A stretch of DNA of 64,000 nt from Sarcocystis neurona (GCA_000727475.1 KL647302.1:2241234-2305233); one strand, 5' to 3'; numbered from the stretch's first letter, positions 35,592 through 48,887 are shown. Translations and numbers: made by a program. Notes: generated from the sequence alone by a model not told the origin.

Positions 35592-38500
35592 TCACTTTTT
35601 GAGAGAAACGCTTTGCCTCTGGCGACGGTCGTTTAGCGGGATGACATGCCCCAGCTGAAAACAACGGGAAAAGAATAAAAAGGAAGGGAAGAAAGGAACA
35701 GGTGTACCACCAGTAGCGTGCAAAGATTCAGGCGTGTTGCGAGGAAGAAATGCGCACACTCCTTTGTGTATGACTTAAAAAGCAAGAAGAAAGAATTATC
35801 CGACCTTCGAACTCGAGCGCTCCTTTTTCCGTGATGGAGTTGGAGAGGGCAATTCACGTACGGGCGGCTCAGAAACAGATAATTCTGTAGCAAGAAACGA
35901 AGTCCTCTTTTCAAAAGAAATTTCGACGAACGTAAGTATTTACTACTTACACGCAAATAGATATGTACGTATATGTGTTGGGTAATATGATATATATATA
36001 TATAGATAGATAGATAATATCTGTACGCGTAGATGCCAACTATAGACGGATCAATTTATTGTGTGGTCCAGTAGGTGTACGCGCGCACACACGCATATAT
36101 ATAAGCTCTGGCAGCAGTGACACACATGTGTGTACGCACAATCAAAAGGTTTACTTGTACGTCTAACTGCTAGCTCTTTTAGTAGTGATGCAGCAAGTAA
36201 GCTTAGGCACGCATGTGTGATACACCTAGACATCAAGATTGTATTTGTGAGTAGCATAAAGTATATGCATGTGTACGCACAAAAGGATGTGAGATATGCA
36301 GTAAACAACGTCACGCCTGAAATCCACTGCACAAGCGTTCACAGTACGCCTCTTTACACGCTGGTACACAGAAAAGATTTCAATGTATTGACAGACTATA
36401 TATGAAAGATATATATGTATATACATATGCGCACGTCCCTCTCTATGCATACGAATGCAGACATGGAGAAAAACAGGTACGTAGACTGGCATGTGCATAC
36501 GTTCATGCTTTTCTATGTCCCTGTTTACGCGTACAAATATACGGGTACACGAGGAGACAAGAATTTCAAACAAGCCGGGAGGTATATACGCAAATATATG
36601 TATATGCTCCTTTATTGATGAAAACAAATGTAGATGCAGAGAAGTTGGCTGACTAATTAAAACGCTTATCCGCTTTCACTTGTCGGTAGACCAGCAAACG
36701 CAGAGAGATAGAGAGCTAGATAGATAGATAGGTAGATAGGTGGTCACGTGGTTAGACAGACACAGGTAAGACAGACACATAAACAGGTGCAGGCACGCGT
36801 CTACTTCGGTGTACCTACGTGTGCCTTTGTAGAAGGAAGGTACATAGACCGAAGGAATCTATACGCGTAAATGGAAAGGCACATCGATAGAACAGTTGGG
36901 GAATCTACGCACGCATTTATTGCCCGCACTTAGCTTTCAATTCGTGTACCTTACCCCTCTGCACAGCTTTTACAACCTCTCGGCACTCAGTACAACAGCG
37001 ATCAGGAAAAGTTGCTGGTATCTGGTAATGAGTTGCAGGACGCGTCTTATTCGCTTCGACCTGCAGGTGCTCATTACACATATATTATAAATACATTATA
37101 TATATATATATATATATATATATTTACTAGTGTGCGGCTGCACGTACTTACGGACTTACGCGTCTCCACACATACATATGTATATACATATATATAGATA
37201 TAGATATAAATATAGATATAGGTAGGTAGATGTACTGGCGTTGTCTTTTTCAGAGCGTACTCTCTCCCGCCTTCACCATGTGTACACCTCAAATGTGTGC
37301 GGATGCACTGGCATCCGACATCTTGCCTCCGAGTAAAATTGGGAACTACACAGGAAAGAAGCCCGTCGTCTCTGGCCATAGACACAAGTGGAAGTTCGCA
37401 CACGTGTACATGTTCCAGTATATATCCGTGTATATCTTCGTGTAAGTCTACACGTGTCTACGTACACCTGTCTACGCCTATACACACTAAAAGTAGAGAA
37501 ATCTGTACGCGTGTCCGTGTATATATGCAATTAGACACATAGGTCGATAGACAGTATAGGTTTGGAAGATTTCACCTGCAACACAGTTATCGGGTTGCAT
37601 GTCGTTTACACGTATGTACTGCGTCTTCCCAAGAAAGGCTTGTGGATGAATGCCGGGCACGCCTTCTCTTGCTTAACGGCACTGTGGAAGTATCTAGGAT
37701 GCTTTTCCTTTTCAACTACTCCAGCTGTCCACTGCGGCAAGAAGACATGGACGTACACCATCACAGTACGTAAAAACACCCAGTTACACATACAGAATAT
37801 ATGAGAACTACGACATACCTAACAGATGAGTCACTCTCGTATTTCTAGGATTTTCTATCCTATTTATGCATCCATACTCACAGTACGCCTGTCCGCGTAT
37901 TGGTGTCTTTTTGTATAGCTCCCTATGTACATGTATATGTGTGTGTGTAGACTACAAGCTCTCGCTTCCCCGCTGCACGCAGCTGTCTCTCACGTCCTTG
38001 CCTTATTACAAACTCGTCACGCTGTCCTGTGCTACTTGTATCAGGGTGCACAGAGGAAAAGAGGTGCATGCGTGTACAGCACTGCAGATATATATGCTGT
38101 TATCGGGACAGCTTGCGTGCCGTTGGAAGGCTTTCACTCATCGACGGTGTACACTCATAGGCACATATAGGTGTGTGTGTGTGTGTGTGTACGCATATAG
38201 AGAGAGTATACTCTACTGAAATGAATGTGCTTACACGTATATATATGCATATAGACATATATGTGTATATACGGATATATATATAAATATGTATATATTC
38301 AAAAAAATTTACCTCTATAGCTATTCCCTCGTGCAGTTTACAATGCTTTTTCATATCGGAGCAGTTGCACGGTGGGGGTTCTACGCGCTGCGGCGGCTGC
38401 ACTTGTGCGTAGTCCTCGAGCTGCTTCCCAAGGGGGCGATACACTGCAGGCAAACAAGTATAAAGACAAGAAAGAATAATTTGGCGAGAAAGTGCTCGAC

Positions 38501-41500
38501 AGACGCGCAGAACGAAGAACACGAGGAAGAGAAGCGGAAGGAGGAAGCGAAGGACGAAAACGCACGAAGCAAGGTGACGTGGCGAAACATTAGGAGGAAA
38601 AAGAAGGAGAAGCACGAGGAGCACGAGACAAAAAAGAAAGGAAACCAGTCGCGACAGGAGCAACCCTCAGGCAAGAAGAACCGCTCTCGACGTCAGCAGC
38701 GTTAAAAACAAAGCCACAAAAAACGAGCAGTGGGGCAGTCGCAAGATCAAGTAAGACACTCCACAGCAGGGCAAAAAGCAACAGCACACATACAAGAGCA
38801 GCAGTGGAGGAATAATTACCCGGAAGAGAAGGTGGTGCTTCAGGTTTAATGGGAGAAGGCAGCGGCTCTGCCACGTCAAACACGTCGTCGGGTGTATCAT
38901 AAAGAGGGTCTGAAGAAATAGTAGGTGTTTTGAGAACACGAAAGAGAGACGCATACTCTCATGCACGCGAGTACAAGGAAGTGAAGAGAGACCTACTAAA
39001 TTTGGGGCACTCTTTTGGGTATGGATGGCTTTCTTCGTAGGAGACGAGCTGAAGAACACCAAAGAGATAGAAGTTCGTTGGGACATCGCGATGACAAGGC
39101 TCACGTGTACACAGAATATGTATTCGTACGCGGAAACACGTTCTGTGCCTAGTAGTACACAATTTGGTGGTGACTGCGGCAGGAGCGCACTGGCTCTCAT
39201 TTCTCTTAGTTACAAAGCAAACGGCCACACGATTTCGAACAACAGCAGAGCTGGGTACATCACTACGTCAGGATACACATTCGTACATTCGTGAAGGCAC
39301 CGCACCTATCACACACATCTGCAAATAGTTACGCAGATACCCCTGTATGCGTTCAGGTGAGGGTCCTTCTTCTAGCATGCGTACAGTTCTACATGTACAA
39401 GCCTCCGCAATCCTACGTTTTTCACTCATGATACAGGCATACGTGTTTCCAGCATTTCCTACAAACACGCACATTATAATAATAATTTCTGTTATGTGTA
39501 ACACAAGCATCCACACACACCTTTAAAATATGCGTATTACAAGCATTCACACGTACAGATCTATCTATGGAGTGTAACACAAGCATCCACACACACCTTT
39601 AAAATATGCGTTTTACAAGCATTCACACCTACATATCTACGTGTGGTGTAGTTGAAGCTCTTACTTGCGGCGGCACCCTGCGATGGTTTATGAAGAGGGA
39701 AAAGGAACAAAAGGGGGGGATCTGCAGCAAACGCAAATGATGCATTACGCAGAGTTATACTGTAAGATATGGATAATGGTGCAGTGCGTTTTCGTGTAGT
39801 ATCGCAGAGTGTGAGGTATGCTGTGATCTAGATTCACACGTAGGAGATGCAGCTTAACGCCGTTCGTAATGAGAACAAAGAGTTCTGCGGCCGTCAGGTC
39901 GAAGTGCTGATCAACTACCCTGCTGCACACACACTAATGTGTTGTCCGCAGCTGGGTATACACAGATAGATACTGATAATCTATACGTCTGCATGGATAG
40001 AGATGAACCGAGATTCTGTTCACTATTTTCATGTACAAGTCTCGAGTAAGTAGCCCTCCGGAGGGTCCGAGCATATATATGAGGAGGCATGCCAAATCCT
40101 TTTCTTCCTGTCTTACTGACAAGTCACTGCAGGGTCCTTCGATATCTGAAGAGCACGTAGGACCGTATAAGCGGTTTTGCATATACATATATATATATAT
40201 ATATATGAGAGCGTGTAACCCGTTGGATAATAGTGCTGAAAGTCGAGCGACTTACCGTCAAGCCAAAAGCCTGGACAGGCTACGAGCGTCGCCAAGCACT
40301 GGGGAAAGCAAATCGGCATCGACATTGCAGCGTGAAGCCCTGAAAGAAGTCCCAACAATATAGTGTTACTCAGAAACGTGAAGAAACCATATCTTTAGTA
40401 TGACGTTAACACTTCATTGTATTGTAGGCCCGCATCTCGACGTACGCAGAGATGAGCACATAAGCATATGTCTATGGGTGTACGTCCGTGTGGACACACT
40501 TTAGATTCTCGAGCGAAAACGTGCCCACAGCTCTGCCTGTATGTAGACCCGTGCGGCGCCGTACCTAGGGGCATCCAGCAAATAGGGAAGATACTCGCAC
40601 TATATTCACAGTGACTTTGACACCGTTGTAACGAAGTTGAAGCTCGTCAAAGATCTCACCAGTACATTCCTAGATAGGCGCTGGCACTGTTCGACACGTG
40701 GTAAGCAAAGCATATATCGTTGGCCCTGGTCCCACATATTTACCAGATGCGGTATTGCGTTTCATTCGTCTTGCCCACTTTGCTGCGATATTTGGACGGG
40801 AAACTGGAAAATCCACAAGTGCACACATGATCCCTTTCGCATGAACTCGTTCACATTTACTGGCACGTATATCCGCAGTGGGATATACATCTGCTTTTGT
40901 ATGCACAAGAGTTACTAATTTGCATATGCACGTAGACAGAGGCGCGTCACAAGAGATCCCCTCACCTGCTGATGACACCATTCATGACGGAATCTGTAAC
41001 GTCTGCTTGAAGGAAGTCCGGCATTGTAATGGGATACAGAACAGAGCCCAGACAATTCGTTCCTAGATAATGCGGATTCATTTGACAAAAGCGGGCAAAT
41101 CAATTCTTTTATGGGTGAAACAATGGTCCGTCACCTGTAAGCATCGGCAAGCACGGCAGGGGCCTACAGGGGGATCGTTACGCCGTAAGCGTATGCGAAG
41201 CGATATGAGTTTCACTGCTGACCCGCTGCACTCCGTACCTCATGATCCATACTGGAGGAGGTATTAGGGGTGGAACGATATCCATTACAGTTGCTGCTAC
41301 CGCTTGTACCAGACCCTTCACCATCATAAGGGACATCATCGCCATATTGTTGACACCCGGCACTGCGACACAAGTTTGCGTTCATGTCTGCCGACGTAGA
41401 CTGCTGTATCTCTATATATGGAACAGCGCAGTGCTGTTCCGTGGATCATGTATACATTTGAGCACAGGAACAGTCATACGTAACACGACGACTTATGTAT

Positions 41501-42255
41501 ACTAGATCTGACGGCGGTGTTCAGCCAGAGCTCAGCAGTTACCCCGGGCGGCAGCGTCGGAGTCTGCACGTTTCAGTAGACTCATCAGCCTAAAGTCACA
41601 CACAGCTTCTTGGTGCTTCGGCGGAGGAAGTATGCTTTTTGACAACATTTTTACCATTTCGTTAGGTCGAAACCAAAGCTGCTACGCATTGCGCCTCCAG
41701 GGAACTGGGCTTGGGTTTCCTCAGACGTCGGCGGTACCTCTTGTCCTGGGTCACACTAAGGTAACCTTCTTTTGTCCCACCAGTGTGCACAGTGATACAT
41801 TTCGGTTGCGTCTTACGTGAGGCTGGGAAGAGTCAATTCGAGTTATTGCCTGGACAAACCTCATTTTCTGGTGGTCTTCCACTACTGAGAAGGAACACTT
41901 CATGTTGCAATTGAAGACTAGAGTACCTCGTCGATCGTGTGGAAGCATTCGTGACGAGAGACTACCACTCACCACCTGTCATCAGCCAGTTGTAGCCTTC
42001 AAGATCGAACTGTTGAAGAGCGGAGGTGTAAAGGTTTTTGAAGAGTTTTATTTCATCTTCTGTCCCATGAGTTACAATTTTTGCCAGCTCCTCAGGATCC
42101 GGCAGGAAGCGAAATGCCGGGTCGGTTTTGTCATACACGATCCCGGGCTGAAACGTGTTCTGTCCTGCATCCGGCAGGCTTTCAGCAAGGTCGACTACCG
42201 CAAGCGTCCAAATGACACCAGCGATGGAGGGAGAAACCGAAAGCTTTACAGCCAT
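35592..42255 (-). CDS. Gene A: unrecognised multi-exon gene for a secreted protein of about 650 residues
   Basis: Exons in transcription order: 42255-41973, 41884-41817, 41755-41655, 41362-41239, an ambiguous block (41163-41135, 41062-40966, 40890-40744), then 40339-40256, 40145-40037, 39919-39840, 39458-39313, 39173-39105, 39048-38997, 38909-38820, 38443-38313, 37731-37612, 37371-37288, 37060-36955, 35884-35805, 35654-35592. Outside that block the phases agree at every junction and splice sites are mostly strong (ctttcag, ttcttcag, tgcctgcag; gtgagt, gtaagt, gtaaga). The start MAVKLSVSPSIAGVIWTLAV looks like a signal peptide. The product has scattered cysteines (CDPGQEV, CAGCQQYGDD, CNCSDMKKHC, CCTECREV), a Pro-rich segment (PLPSPIKPEAPPSLP), no clear membrane span, and ends SVSLKK. 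I recognise no domain; a secretory-pathway or oocyst/organelle protein is only a guess. Confidence 0.6.
39496..39647. repeat. 76-bp tandem duplication
   Basis: A unit beginning gtgtaacacaagcatccaca is present at 39496-39571 and again from 39572 to about 39647, with a few substitutions that increase towards its end. It lies in the gene A intron between exons 39919-39840 and 39458-39313. It is likely a recent local duplication. Confidence 0.85.
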
Positions 42256-44627
42256 ATTTGAACTATTCTGCCACGCTGTCCGAATTTCCGCAATCCGAGA
42301 AAATCCGTGCCTCTTTCGCAAACTGTACAGAGGAGATTGCGAGACAACGTATTCACTCGAAAACACTACGTTAACTTGACAGAAGGAAGAAGTCCGCCTT
42401 CCCTTCTACACTGTAGAAGCCGCAGCTTCGAAGCGATGGCATTTCCCCGTAAGAAGTGCTGCATCAAGGTTTTACTGGAAAGACAAAATGGAGCTTCATC
42501 TGCACTCTCAGACGCATTTTATATTGGGATCCTAATATTTCCCCTCAATTGGGTTGCAAGCTGGCAACCGTGGCAATATCTCCGGCGGATCGTTTCGTGA
42601 TTAGTCAGACGCGCCACTATACCTGTTGGCCCGATCAGGACTGTGGTGTATATACACGGCAGACAAAGTAGATCTCAGTTCGTGCGTGTTATGGGTAAAA
42701 GGCACACTGTGCATAAATATGCCTTTCTAGCCGTAGATAACGTTAAACTGGCAACATCAAGAATCTACCAGGATCCCCGTAGTGAACGCCAGAAAAAATT
42801 GGGACGCTGACAGTTCTGTTTGTGAAATGCCTCCGACGAAAAAAGACGTTGCCCTCCCCGCATTTAAGGGCGCAAGCCACGTCACGTTACTAGCTTGCCT
42901 TCCCTGTTGCGGCGCTGCCTCTTTCCGCATGAACCTGTGGAGGAGTATAATGTACAGTTGAAGCCGCGTAGATACTGGTCAAGCAGGGAGAGCACGCATA
43001 TCTACACAGTTCTATGCGAATATGCAGTACTTACTCCCGTAACCCTTAACCCCCGCAAAGGCAGTGCACCTTGATTATTTATGTAGCGCCTATGCTGCAG
43101 AGGTGTATTGCTCTTGCACGTGTACCACCATCATTCATTTCCGACGAATAAGAAATCCCAATTGTATTTTCACGCGCAGGCTACGTTGAATCAGACAAAA
43201 GCGTTCACAATCTTCTCGAGCTGTTCTAACTGGCCACAAGCGTAGCAACTCCTGCAGCCATGTTGAGAGGCAAAGTACTGTCAGGCGTTACCATTTAGCA
43301 TTGCGCGTGACTCCACTGCATCTTCTTTCATCAGTAGCGCAAAGTATCAGTTCCCGCTGGGTCGCGCAGGTGGACGTCGGACACACTAGCCGTGAACTCC
43401 ACTGTTCAGCTGATCCTAACGTGAGTGTGCTGCCAGCATTCTTTCGTAGTAGATAGTACGTCTAACCTGCAACATACTCGCTTTCTACACAGTTTTCGAG
43501 CTAAGGATCTCTATCACTGGTTTTGACGAATGTTGCATTCTCGCGCTCGCGATTGTTGTCCTCACACTGGCGGCTCGTGATTACTTAGCGTTTAGGCCAA
43601 ACATCAGATTTCATCCTGCTGGTAGAGGTACGGAGACGCCAGGGTTACGGGTCGGGGCCGTGCACCAGTTTAAGTCGCCCTCAACACGTTAAACAGAATT
43701 TTGTACTCATAGAAAGAGCTTTTTCTTCTACGGTTACAGAGATGGGGATGCAGCGCGTGACCGCCGTTCACGTAAATTGATGTGCAGCAGGAAGCTACAT
43801 ATTCATAACACCGATGTGGGACAGGTCCTGGAACCTCATTAGATAACATACAAGCTGTAGCGATGCATCTTCACAGCCTTGCCCTGAATGTTATGCGGTA
43901 ACTAGTGGGGAAAATGAATTCCTCAAGAAGAGGTTCACAGTGTTCTAGCGCAGTTCAGCAGCTTTGAACACACACTAACGCAGATGTGATGTGTTCTCGT
44001 ACTCGTTACGTAGCGATAGCTTGGCGTCACGTCAGTGGTTTAAGTTCCTGTACGATATTCGTGTACTAGGACAGAGAGGCAAATACGAGTTTTGAAAAGG
44101 AAATTACGTCTCAAGTTTTATTGTTAGCCTCCTTTCCTTTTTTTGTGGATCGTTTCACCTGTCTGATCAACCTTCTCACACGTCCACACGAAGAGCGCCC
44201 CCAAAACGGCAACTCTAGCAAACACGTAAATACGCACGCAGACACACGTGGAGAAAACTAGCACGCTTGTCACGTCGACGTGAGCATCCGAAAACATGTG
44301 CAACCCCGCTTGAATACAAGTATACGCACACGTGACATGCCGGTGGCTAAAATATACATGCATATGTATGTATGTATGTATGTATGTATGTGTGTATGTA
44401 TGTATGTATGTGGGCCTTCGTACGCGTCATGCTGGTCGGTGCTTGGTTTCCCACCTGCCTTACTCTAGTAATATACTGTTGCTCCCACCTGAATCAATGA
44501 AAAGTTTCTTCACCTTTGCTGCAGTTTCAAATACTTCTTCTCTACCTGCGTCCGACTACGTAGTATTTTCCCGTAATACAATGTCCTTCGCACCACCTTT
44601 AATAACAAACGCCCTTTACTCGCCAGT
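42256..44627. other. Intergenic stretch between gene A and METTL16
   Basis: These 2.4 kb contain the upstream region of gene A and the downstream region of METTL16. From about 42672 to 44123 no open frame of 60 codons exists on either strand and no exon with good splice sites was found. The only simple repeat is a (TATG)n run at about 44361-44411. No RNA gene or promoter element could be named. Confidence 0.5.
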
Positions 44628-46640
44628 TCATACTTGAATCGGTGCTTGTTCAACGCTCCTGCGTACCGCTTTCCTTTGTTCTGAAGTCCAGAACGTCCAG
44701 CATATCACCCACCGGGTTTGTTTGCCCTGTAATAGCTCCTTCACACGAAACTCACATACGTGAACCCGAAATGTAGAGCGGCAACTATCACCACTTTTTG
44801 ACACTCGTCTTCCATTGGTACTGGAAAGAAGACTAGCAGGTGCTTCCTTCACCGTTGTTTCACCTTGTCCTCCACATTCTTCGCTTTCTTGCGTAGGAGC
44901 CTCGTCTGGTATATTCGACGTCGTCGTCTGTTCGTCACTGTCTTTGGTTCGGTTCCTTGATTCTTCGGCTTCCTTTCCCCTTTGGTTATCCTCACGCTGT
45001 ACAACCTCTTCCCCTGCGGATGACGCCGCCGGATCTCCGCGGGCTTGTGTGTGTGTCCAGTCCCTCCGGAGACTCTTAATTACGTCTTCTGCCAGTGTTC
45101 CTTCACTGTCCCGACCGCCTGTTACTTCAACTGTGCTTGCGTGCTCCATCCACAAACTTTCCATTAATTCTCCTTGCTGTTGTCTCTCGTGACTGAAGCT
45201 GCGTAACTCATTCCAAAGGCGCTTCTTAATCTCTTTTACTGTCGTAGCGCGCGCGACTAGAGTAGTGAACCACAACACTTGAGCGCACACGGTTTTGCTC
45301 TCTTCAATTAGATTTGCAATAAATTGCGATTCTCCTCCGTCGCATATAATTTCATGGTCCTGCGCGTCTAAGGTTCGCACGGGACATACGTTTACTTCAT
45401 CTCTACAACTGTGGAAAGGCGGATTGCACATCGTCAAACAATAGAATTCTCCTGGTTTCACGATGTTTTTGAAATAGTTCTCACGGTTAGGCTGCAAACG
45501 TAGCGAAATTTTTTCCTCCAGTGCATTCATCCGTACATTCTGCTCCGCCACAGCCAACGATGCCTCACTTACATCTGACCCAACGAATTTCCATCCATAC
45601 TCTCGTAGTCCTAATAAAGGATATATACAGTTCGCACCCACGCCGATGTCGAGCACTGTTACCCGTTCTCCTTGAAGAGGATAAGCTGTCTCATCTCTGC
45701 TACTGTTGCTCCTCAAGGACGAAAAATCACTGATGCAGCTGGTGCCGGAGTTGTTCGTGGCACTCCTGCTGGGAGAGTCACTGCTGCTGTCCACAGGCAC
45801 GCAGCTGGAGAGTCCACAAAATTCACGACCTTCAGCCGTAGTACTACGAACAGTGCTGCCGCTGCTTCCATCTTCGTGTCTTGTGGTATGTCCTGGTATG
45901 TCTCCTTTTAAATAAGCAGTGGCTTCCAGATCAACGTCAACCAGCAGATCCGCAACATGGTGAAGGTAATTCGCTCGTGAGGGAACGCAGGGGATGAGAT
46001 ACCGGTGCTTCTCATCAACCGGCAGTTGAAATTCTAAATCATAGAATTCCTTCAGAATGGCTTTCGATAAATAATACAGCGCTAGTGGGTCACGGAAGTT
46101 TATGTTGCATTGGCCAAACCTTGCAGTGCGGACGTAAGGTTTCAGAAATTGATATTTTTCAGCGAACTTCGAGTAATCGAGAAAAACTCCTCTGTGTCGA
46201 TTGCGTGGATGCATTTTCTCATTGTTGCACACGTGCTGCTGCACACCTCTCTTAAACCGCTTTACAACACGGCGAGGAACATCCCGCTCACATCTGTGAG
46301 CCACCAAGACTCCTTCGTCCATCTGGTATTCAGCGCCGTCAAATTTAGTTTCGTTCCCAGCACTATCCTTCCGACAACGTTTGATCATTCCATTTTTTGA
46401 GATTACGGCTGCTCGTTGGTGGGAATTCCCACGTCGTCCACATAGGACGTTTTCTCTCTCACCACGATTTTCTCTATACGAAGCGTCGACGTGCCCAGCG
46501 TCGCCACTGGCACCGGCGGCGCTCTGCGTACGCGGTCCTTTCTGCGATGGAGCAGGAAGGCCAAGATACGAGGGAGAAGGAACAGACGATACCAGTGGAG
46601 CATAGTGCGTAGAGTTACTGGTGGAAGCCATTCTGGTCAA
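44628..46640 (-). CDS. METTL16: METTL16-like RNA N6-adenosine methyltransferase, intronless
   Basis: This 670-residue protein belongs to the METTL16/METT10D family, which methylates the ACAGA box of U6 snRNA using S-adenosylmethionine. From residue ~143 it follows the family order: MHPRNRHRG, NINFRDPLALYYLS (~179-192), LIPCVPSRANYLHHVADLL (~215-233), the SAM-binding DIGVGANCIYPLLG (331-344), catalytic NPPF (406-409), the GGESQFIANLIEES block (~435-448), WFTTLVAR (457-464), and C-terminal QGKQTRWVICWTFW (~638-651). Odd points are a ~140-residue disordered N-terminus, a ~85-residue Ser-rich insert (~240-325) before the SAM motif and a ~135-residue acidic insert (~485-620). It is a single exon in a neighbourhood of heavily split genes. 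The ATG at 46640 is the first in frame; Met4 is an alternative. Confidence 0.9.
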   Translation of the reverse strand: MTRMASTSNSTHYAPLVSSVPSPSYLGLPAPSQKGPRTQSAAGASGDAGHVDASYRENRGERENVLCGRRGNSHQRAAVISKNGMIKRCRKDSAGNETKFDGAEYQMDEGVLVAHRCERDVPRRVVKRFKRGVQQHVCNNEKMHPRNRHRGVFLDYSKFAEKYQFLKPYVRTARFGQCNINFRDPLALYYLSKAILKEFYDLEFQLPVDEKHRYLIPCVPSRANYLHHVADLLVDVDLEATAYLKGDIPGHTTRHEDGSSGSTVRSTTAEGREFCGLSSCVPVDSSSDSPSRSATNNSGTSCISDFSSLRSNSSRDETAYPLQGERVTVLDIGVGANCIYPLLGLREYGWKFVGSDVSEASLAVAEQNVRMNALEEKISLRLQPNRENYFKNIVKPGEFYCLTMCNPPFHSCRDEVNVCPVRTLDAQDHEIICDGGESQFIANLIEESKTVCAQVLWFTTLVARATTVKEIKKRLWNELRSFSHERQQQGELMESLWMEHASTVEVTGGRDSEGTLAEDVIKSLRRDWTHTQARGDPAASSAGEEVVQREDNQRGKEAEESRNRTKDSDEQTTTSNIPDEAPTQESEECGGQGETTVKEAPASLLSSTNGRRVSKSGDSCRSTFRVHVCEFRVKELLQGKQTRWVICWTFWTSEQRKAVRRSVEQAPIQV

Positions 46641-48855
46641 TGAGGAGAACTCTGATGCGAGGACGACGCAACCTCACAAAGGCAGACCCGAAATGGTGGA
46701 AGACGTCGTCTTCAGCTACTTAGCCGATGTTTTTAGGCACATACTCGCGGTGCGTGTGGTGTGTTTCTGAAGGGCAAGCCCAGGAAGGATGGAGATGCCA
46801 GGAGTGGGGACAGCGAGTGCCTGGAAAGAAGAAGCAAAGAAAAGAGAGATCATGGGATGGAACGATAAAGGGGGGGAAGCATGTAAAGTCGGGACGGTGA
46901 TTGTAGGTTTGAAGAAAGGACGTAAATCGGCAAAGCCAATACACTGCGAAGAGGACACAAAGAGCACGTTGCAAACCGCGGAAGAAGAGAAAGAAAATCG
47001 AAAGGATGCTTGTAGGTCAGTAAAGCATTACTGCAAGTCAATCGACGACTGGATAAGTGACAGAACAAGGTTTATGCGTGCTAACACATATCTACGCAGT
47101 ATCATCTCCTGCGTACGGCAAATAAATCCGACCTGCTACTTCTTGCAGTCAATGTCATATTAGGTACGTAAATAAGCTACTATCACAAGCCACGCCACAC
47201 CTTTTCAATGAACAACGAAGACTTTCATTATTCTTGCATGCGCCCGGGAGAGAACCTTTGCGTTCACGTGCTGCTGCTCGTAGATGGGAGAAGCTAGCAC
47301 ATCTCGTTGAAATGTATTGTCTGCAGTCGACATCCTTCGACTTCCTCAGTTCCGGTTGTAGGACGAACTAAAAACCTCCTTCACTTCGGTTATATATAAA
47401 TTACGGCATGCTGGCCCATTTGGCTGGGATTCGCGGGTGCCCTTGTACCGGGCCCTCCTGTGCGGATTAATGCATACCCCCGCCCATTCCTTCCTTTCCA
47501 CCTCCTCCTGTGCCGTTTCTTCTTGCTCCTCCCTTTTTCTTTACTTCACGTTACTGTGGAAAAGATCCGTGCTTGCCAAAACGGTACCCCTGGAAACTTC
47601 CCAAACCCCTGTCACCCATCCGCACACACTATCAACGACGTAGGCGCTCCAGCAGCCCGTGTGACTTTGTTACGATGAAAGCGGACGTGCTGTCAGCATT
47701 TCGTGATATTTCAAAAACTTCGGATAGTCACTTCCAACTTGCACCCGACGTCGCGAAAATACGGCGCCACTCACACTACCTGCACCACAAGGACTGGCCG
47801 GCGCACACACAAATGTATTGCTCGACTTCCGCGGATACAACACATCAAAATATCACTCTATCCGATGGAACTGCATGAATCATATGTGTGTGTGGGTGTT
47901 GTTGTCTGTTGCGACAATTTATGTCGGTGCAAACCTACTCGTTACGAGAAGGACGCTGCTACGTAAGTAGACAGATGATAATGAATTCTTCCGGAAGGGT
48001 ATGAAATGTAGACCAAAACTAGGCAGACACAGCAGTGTTTCTTTTCCGAAAAAAAAAAAACCTTCTGTTTGCTTGAACAGATCTGGCAAGCCCCGCGAGG
48101 CACACACACGAACGCACGAAGGTCTCCGTGGCCGCTTCCAACTGCATATCTTCTCACAGGTCCCCTTCTAGAAACCACATCTCATCCCACGTACGTATGT
48201 GTGTGTCGCACTACCTCTGTGATGTGCGTAAAATATTTTCAGATGCCGTCTCCCTGTTTTGAGTATCCACACGATTTTGTATGTGCCGCCGCCGGTGTAT
48301 ACGCACCTTTCCCCTTTTCATGTATGTATATGTACTTATGCGTATATGTATACGCGTATGTACACGTATAGGTACGTTCCCTTCCGCAGATTTCGTGTAT
48401 TCTGTGAACCGTGTGTGAGATCCCTTTTTGTAATGGAGGTGACAGTCTGCGGCAAGCGTGTCCACTAACACTTTCTTTTCCACGAGCGCGCCCTGGCCAT
48501 CCGTTCAGCTCTCAACACTTGGATGATCTCACAACCCAGCATAGAAGACACAGGCTGCTAAATTGATTTTCAGCCTTGGAGTGCGAATAGTTCAAGAGGC
48601 AATAATACATGTTTTTTTTCCCCTCGCGTACATGTGTCTCTCTCTGTGACTTCTCTCCAGGCGAAGGTCCTCAATCTCCTCCTCCTTTCTTCTATCCTCG
48701 CAGCTCATTCCTCCAGGGCTCTGCTACGTTGGCTTGCCCTCTATTCACATCTGCTACATGTATTTACCTAATATATGTACCAACGTCGACATACCTGCGG
48801 TTCGTGTGTCTTGTCAACTGTTCCCACCTATGTTAACGTTATCCTTTGTGTGCAC

Positions 48856-48887
<32 letters not shown>

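Noticed and set aside
36896..38200. A plus-strand gene built from segments at 36971, 37254, 37580 and 37980
   Set aside because: These are complementary to gene A exons 37060-36955, 37371-37288 and 37731-37612, which have better splice sites and consistent phase; the plus-strand pieces matched no family.
38289..38705. Plus-strand frame with a Lys/Glu-rich tail
   Set aside because: It is the reverse complement of a pyrimidine-rich intron tract and of the gene A exon at 38443-38313, which has a far stronger acceptor (tttgcctgcag), donor and phase support.
38590..38883. Minus-strand hydrophobic frame looking like a membrane anchor of gene A
   Set aside because: The hydrophobic part follows donor CCGG|gtaatt and is a pyrimidine-rich intron. 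Splicing to 38443 preserves phase and gives a hydrophilic product.
44361..44411. (TATG)n run near the METTL16 3' end considered as a regulatory element
   Set aside because: A plain microsatellite outside the coding region with nothing to support a function.
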